DNA of 8,141 nt from Candidatus Hydrogenedentota bacterium (GTDB taxonomy: Bacteria > Hydrogenedentota > Hydrogenedentia > Hydrogenedentales > SLHB01): assembly GCA_026387845.1 (NCBI GenBank), contig JAPLKX010000285.1:1-8141 (forward strand). The letters run 5' to 3'. The position numbers and the translations under genes were made by a program. Shown here piece after piece: positions 5,730 through 8,141 of the stretch (the first letter of the stretch is position 1; every line of letters begins with the position of its first letter). The notes under the pieces were generated by a model that saw only the letters and a program-made list of their open reading frames with translations, was not told where the DNA came from and did no database searches.

Positions 5730-5748
5730 TGAATGATAAATGATGAAT
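5728..5748. repeat. Three tandem 7-bp repeats at the dioxygenase-family stop codon
   Basis: GATGAAT, GATAAAT and GATGAAT follow one another without gaps, and the first overlaps the stop codon (5727-5729). They are followed by an A-run (5750-5755). The 54-base gap to the convergent membrane-protein gene is AT-rich in an otherwise GC-rich region. Similar TGATGAAT-type heptads are familiar to me from intergenic regions of environmental Planctomycetota-like genomes, where their reverse strand is often mis-called as small His/Phe/Ile-rich proteins. Confidence 0.6.
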
Positions 5749-5783
5749 TAAAAAACGAATAATAGCGAGGGCGGCGTGTGGGT

Positions 5784-8141
5784 TCAGGTTGTCTTTTTCA
5801 AGAGCGCGTGGAGTAGGAGGGCGAGGGCGTATCCTGCTGCGGCCATGACGAGTACGGTGGTGAAGTTGAATGCGATGGCGCACGAAATGGCCAGTATGGA
5901 ACCGAGTACGGTGGCGCCGCCGTTCACGCCAAGCATCCAAGGCACCGCATCGCTCCCGAGGCGCTGAACGATCTTAATGCCCGCCGGAAAAGGCATGCCC
6001 ATGAAGAAGGCCGCGGGGAAAACAAGGATGACGGTGATCAGGCCGCGCAACTCGAGGGACAGCCCGAGCATGCGGGTCTCGATGCGGGGGTAGACAAACG
6101 CGGCCGCGAGTATGGCCGCAACAAGCAGGGCCAAGGCGACAGTCAGGTTGAGGCCAAACCTTTCTTTGGAGTAACTGCCAAGCCCGGCAAAGATCAACAG
6201 CGAGGCGAGGACGAGTGCGAGTGATCGGGCGGGATGGCCCAGCAACAGGGCAAACCGCTGCATCAGGCTTATCTCGACGAATATGAAGGCGAACCCGAGG
6301 CAGCAGAAATAGAGAATCCACAGGCCGAATTGGGGCAGGGGCGCCCGCCCCCGGCGTAACAGCGGCAGGAACACGAAGAAAACCAGGGCCAGTGTGAGCA
6401 AGACCGTCAGGATGTACAGAGTAAAGGAGGGCCAGTGACCGCGCATGAAATCGAAGGCGTAGCTCTCGGAAAAGATCCTGAACATGTTTCGGGCTTTTTC
6501 ATAGTGGAAGAAAAAGGGGCTGTCATCGGTAACGGGCGTAATGTTGTAAAAATAGTTTTTGATGAACTGTTTTTGATTGCCTCCGGCGCGGGCTTCACTA
6601 TAGGCGTTGAGGTCGACCTGGAAATCCAGGGTGCGTTGTTCCGCGGCCAAGGGGAAGTAGAACTTGCCATCGAACCTGTCGCACTGTTGGCGAACGGCCT
6701 GTGTTTCGGCGGGCGTGAATGGTGTTGGACTGATGATGACGGCCGTCCAGAAGTCTCGGGAAGCGGAGACGATGTGTTGATCGGGGTTCTGGTAGCCGAG
6801 TACATACAACGCCTCGAGCATCGTGGCGAACAGGCGCGGTGTTTCGCCGGCATAGTCCCAGCGGGTGATATTGAGTATCCCGTTTGGTTTGAGATGATTG
6901 ACGTAATCGAGGATGGCATCAAGCGTGTAGAGATAGTTTTCGGACAGCATGTAGGCGCCCGCATCGAGCGCGGCAAATGTGTCAATGGCGTTGAGGGTGA
7001 TCACGTCGTATTTCTGAGTGCGGCGGCGCAAGAAGCTTCGGCCTTCTTCGTTCCACAACGTTACGTCGGGCCGCAGGAACAGGCCGTGGGTGGCCTGGCG
7101 ATACTGGTTGACGAGCATATGCGTGGTGGACGGATTTATTTCGACGGCGTCGACGTGCCGCGCGCCCGCACGCAAGCTCGACCAGACGTTGCGCCCGCCC
7201 CCGGAACCGATAACCAGGACGTCATCGAGGGGGCGGCCCAGGAGGTACGGGAGGCGTTGGGGCAGGTAGAGTTCTGTGGCGAGATTGAACGGTTCGGGAA
7301 CGCCGGCGGTCGAACCGACGGCCATATCGGTCCAGGCGTCGCCGTCGATAAAGATGCGTTTTTGGGGATCGGTTTTTGAGCCGATGACGTCGGTGCGTGC
7401 GATGGAATTCCATTCGGTGAACTCGACGGCGGGCCGGCGGTCGGCAGCGGCCAGTGACACGCTGAACGCCTTGCTCTCGTCGGGCAAGTAGCCGGTTTCA
7501 ATATATTTTCGCGCGAAGAACAGGGCCACGCAGGTGACGGTGATGACGGCGAGCACGATCAGGGCGTGCGGTTTCCGGGTGAGTGTGAACCGGCCGGCCA
7601 GAATGGGCGCGGCAACCAGCAGGCACATTACCTGGACCAGCCCGACGGCGCCGATCGGCCGAATCAGGCCCAGCACCAACAGGCACCCGGCCCCCGCGCC
7701 GATCAGATCGAAAAAGTAGAGCGAATGGATGTGTTCGGCATGGTCGCGGTAGATTACGCCGAGGACCCAGCCCGAGAAGAAGTAGGGAAGCACGGCGGTG
7801 CCGTAGGTCAGCATGAGCCGCACCAATTGCCATTCGTTCTTCAGGAGCGCGCCCACGGAAAACCGCAGTTGCGGAACCAGAAGCGTCGAGATCAGCGCCG
7901 TGACCACAAACGCCACGGCGGCCAATTCGAGCGTCAGCAGGCGGGCCAGGCGGGTTTGTTTGCCGAACGCGAGCCAGGTGCCGCTGACGCCAAAGCCGAG
8001 CAGCGCGATCGAGATAATGAAGTAAACCAGGTGATTCCAAAAGACGAATGCATAAACTCTGGTTTGAATGATCTGCAGGCCCAGGGTCGCACAAGCGACC
8101 GCAAAGACTACAAGTGCATAGTAGGCGGCTGTCCTGTCCTG
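5784..8141 (-). CDS. Membrane protein with spermidine synthase/methyltransferase-like core, 5' end cut by window
   Basis: The frame runs from the TGA at 5784-5786 to the right edge without a stop (785 residues visible), so the N-terminus lies outside. A TTG at 7925 is an internal codon: 72 further upstream codons read as hydrophobic membrane sequence. Numbering from the edge, several membrane helices fill about 5-210. A soluble SAM-binding domain follows, with VLVIGSGGGRNV (308-319), VEINP (333-337) and YDVITLNAID (378-387), then TDDSPFFF (538-545). The C-terminal membrane block (from ~575) includes MGMPFPAGI (714-722) and GVNGGATVLGS (738-748), signatures of membrane-bound spermidine synthase-like proteins. 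True spermidine synthases have a GGGDGG-type loop and an acidic polyamine site; here the loop is GSGGGRNV and the usual D-x-x-D region is missing. Transfer of an aminopropyl or methyl group is therefore uncertain. No partner gene adjoins it. Confidence 0.85.
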   Translation of the reverse strand, partial: QDRTAAYYALVVFAVACATLGLQIIQTRVYAFVFWNHLVYFIISIALLGFGVSGTWLAFGKQTRLARLLTLELAAVAFVVTALISTLLVPQLRFSVGALLKNEWQLVRLMLTYGTAVLPYFFSGWVLGVIYRDHAEHIHSLYFFDLIGAGAGCLLVLGLIRPIGAVGLVQVMCLLVAAPILAGRFTLTRKPHALIVLAVITVTCVALFFARKYIETGYLPDESKAFSVSLAAADRRPAVEFTEWNSIARTDVIGSKTDPQKRIFIDGDAWTDMAVGSTAGVPEPFNLATELYLPQRLPYLLGRPLDDVLVIGSGGGRNVWSSLRAGARHVDAVEINPSTTHMLVNQYRQATHGLFLRPDVTLWNEEGRSFLRRRTQKYDVITLNAIDTFAALDAGAYMLSENYLYTLDAILDYVNHLKPNGILNITRWDYAGETPRLFATMLEALYVLGYQNPDQHIVSASRDFWTAVIISPTPFTPAETQAVRQQCDRFDGKFYFPLAAEQRTLDFQVDLNAYSEARAGGNQKQFIKNYFYNITPVTDDSPFFFHYEKARNMFRIFSESYAFDFMRGHWPSFTLYILTVLLTLALVFFVFLPLLRRGRAPLPQFGLWILYFCCLGFAFIFVEISLMQRFALLLGHPARSLALVLASLLIFAGLGSYSKERFGLNLTVALALLVAAILAAAFVYPRIETRMLGLSLELRGLITVILVFPAAFFMGMPFPAGIKIVQRLGSDAVPWMLGVNGGATVLGSILAISCAIAFNFTTVLVMAAAGYALALLLHALLKKTT

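Noticed and set aside
5713..5940. Minus-strand small frame ending LIHHLSFIIASR
   Set aside because: The His/Phe/Ile-rich tail is just the reverse translation of the GATGAAT heptads; the rest overlaps the membrane protein gene in another frame.
6435..7379. Plus-strand open frame of 314 codons inside the membrane protein gene
   Set aside because: The minus strand carries the SAM-binding domain at the same place; the plus product shows no recognisable fold or start signal.
1..8141. CRISPR array, insertion sequence, prophage or defence system
   Set aside because: No regularly spaced repeats, terminal inverted repeats flanking a transposase, or recognisable mobile or defence protein could be found on either strand.

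Overview
The window looks like the chromosome of an uncultured, GC-rich bacterium of the Planctomycetota/Lentisphaerota/Hydrogenedentota type. The support is a Tat-exported Gfo/Idh/MocA oxidoreductase, a single-gene H-X-DG-type pseudopilin, short intergenic heptad repeats and palindromic intergenic repeats. The phylum assignment is inference; there is no rRNA or other phylogenetic marker here.

Layout from left to right. Positions 1-237 are a non-coding leader. A Tat-signal Gfo/Idh/MocA oxidoreductase follows on + (238-1584). It converges on a DadA/PuuB-like FAD amine or amino-acid oxidase on - (1705-3096). Upstream of the oxidase are a small stem-loop repeat (3128-3155) and a strong hairpin (3167-3195), which probably ends the next gene. 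That gene is a type II secretion/type IV pilin-like pseudopilin on - (3214-4044), with its own promoter and a structured leader. A class II tRNA-Leu with anticodon AAG lies on - (4242-4330) behind a good sigma-70-type promoter. The gene-poor stretch 4371-4625 carries two inverted copies of a 29-nt palindromic repeat. A 4-hydroxyphenylpyruvate-dioxygenase-family protein is on + (4626-5729). It converges, across a heptad-repeat spacer, on a large membrane protein with a spermidine-synthase/methyltransferase-like core on - (5784 to the right edge). The last gene is cut by the window end: its frame stays open to base 8141.

The genes are mostly single transcription units in alternating orientation, and I see no operon or shared pathway. 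I found no CRISPR array, transposase, integrase, phage gene, toxin-antitoxin pair or defence cassette. No clear new multi-gene system is present. The items most worth a second look are the rare AAG anticodon of the tRNA-Leu, the membrane aminopropyltransferase-like protein that lacks the usual polyamine-synthase acidic motif, and the small intergenic repeat families.
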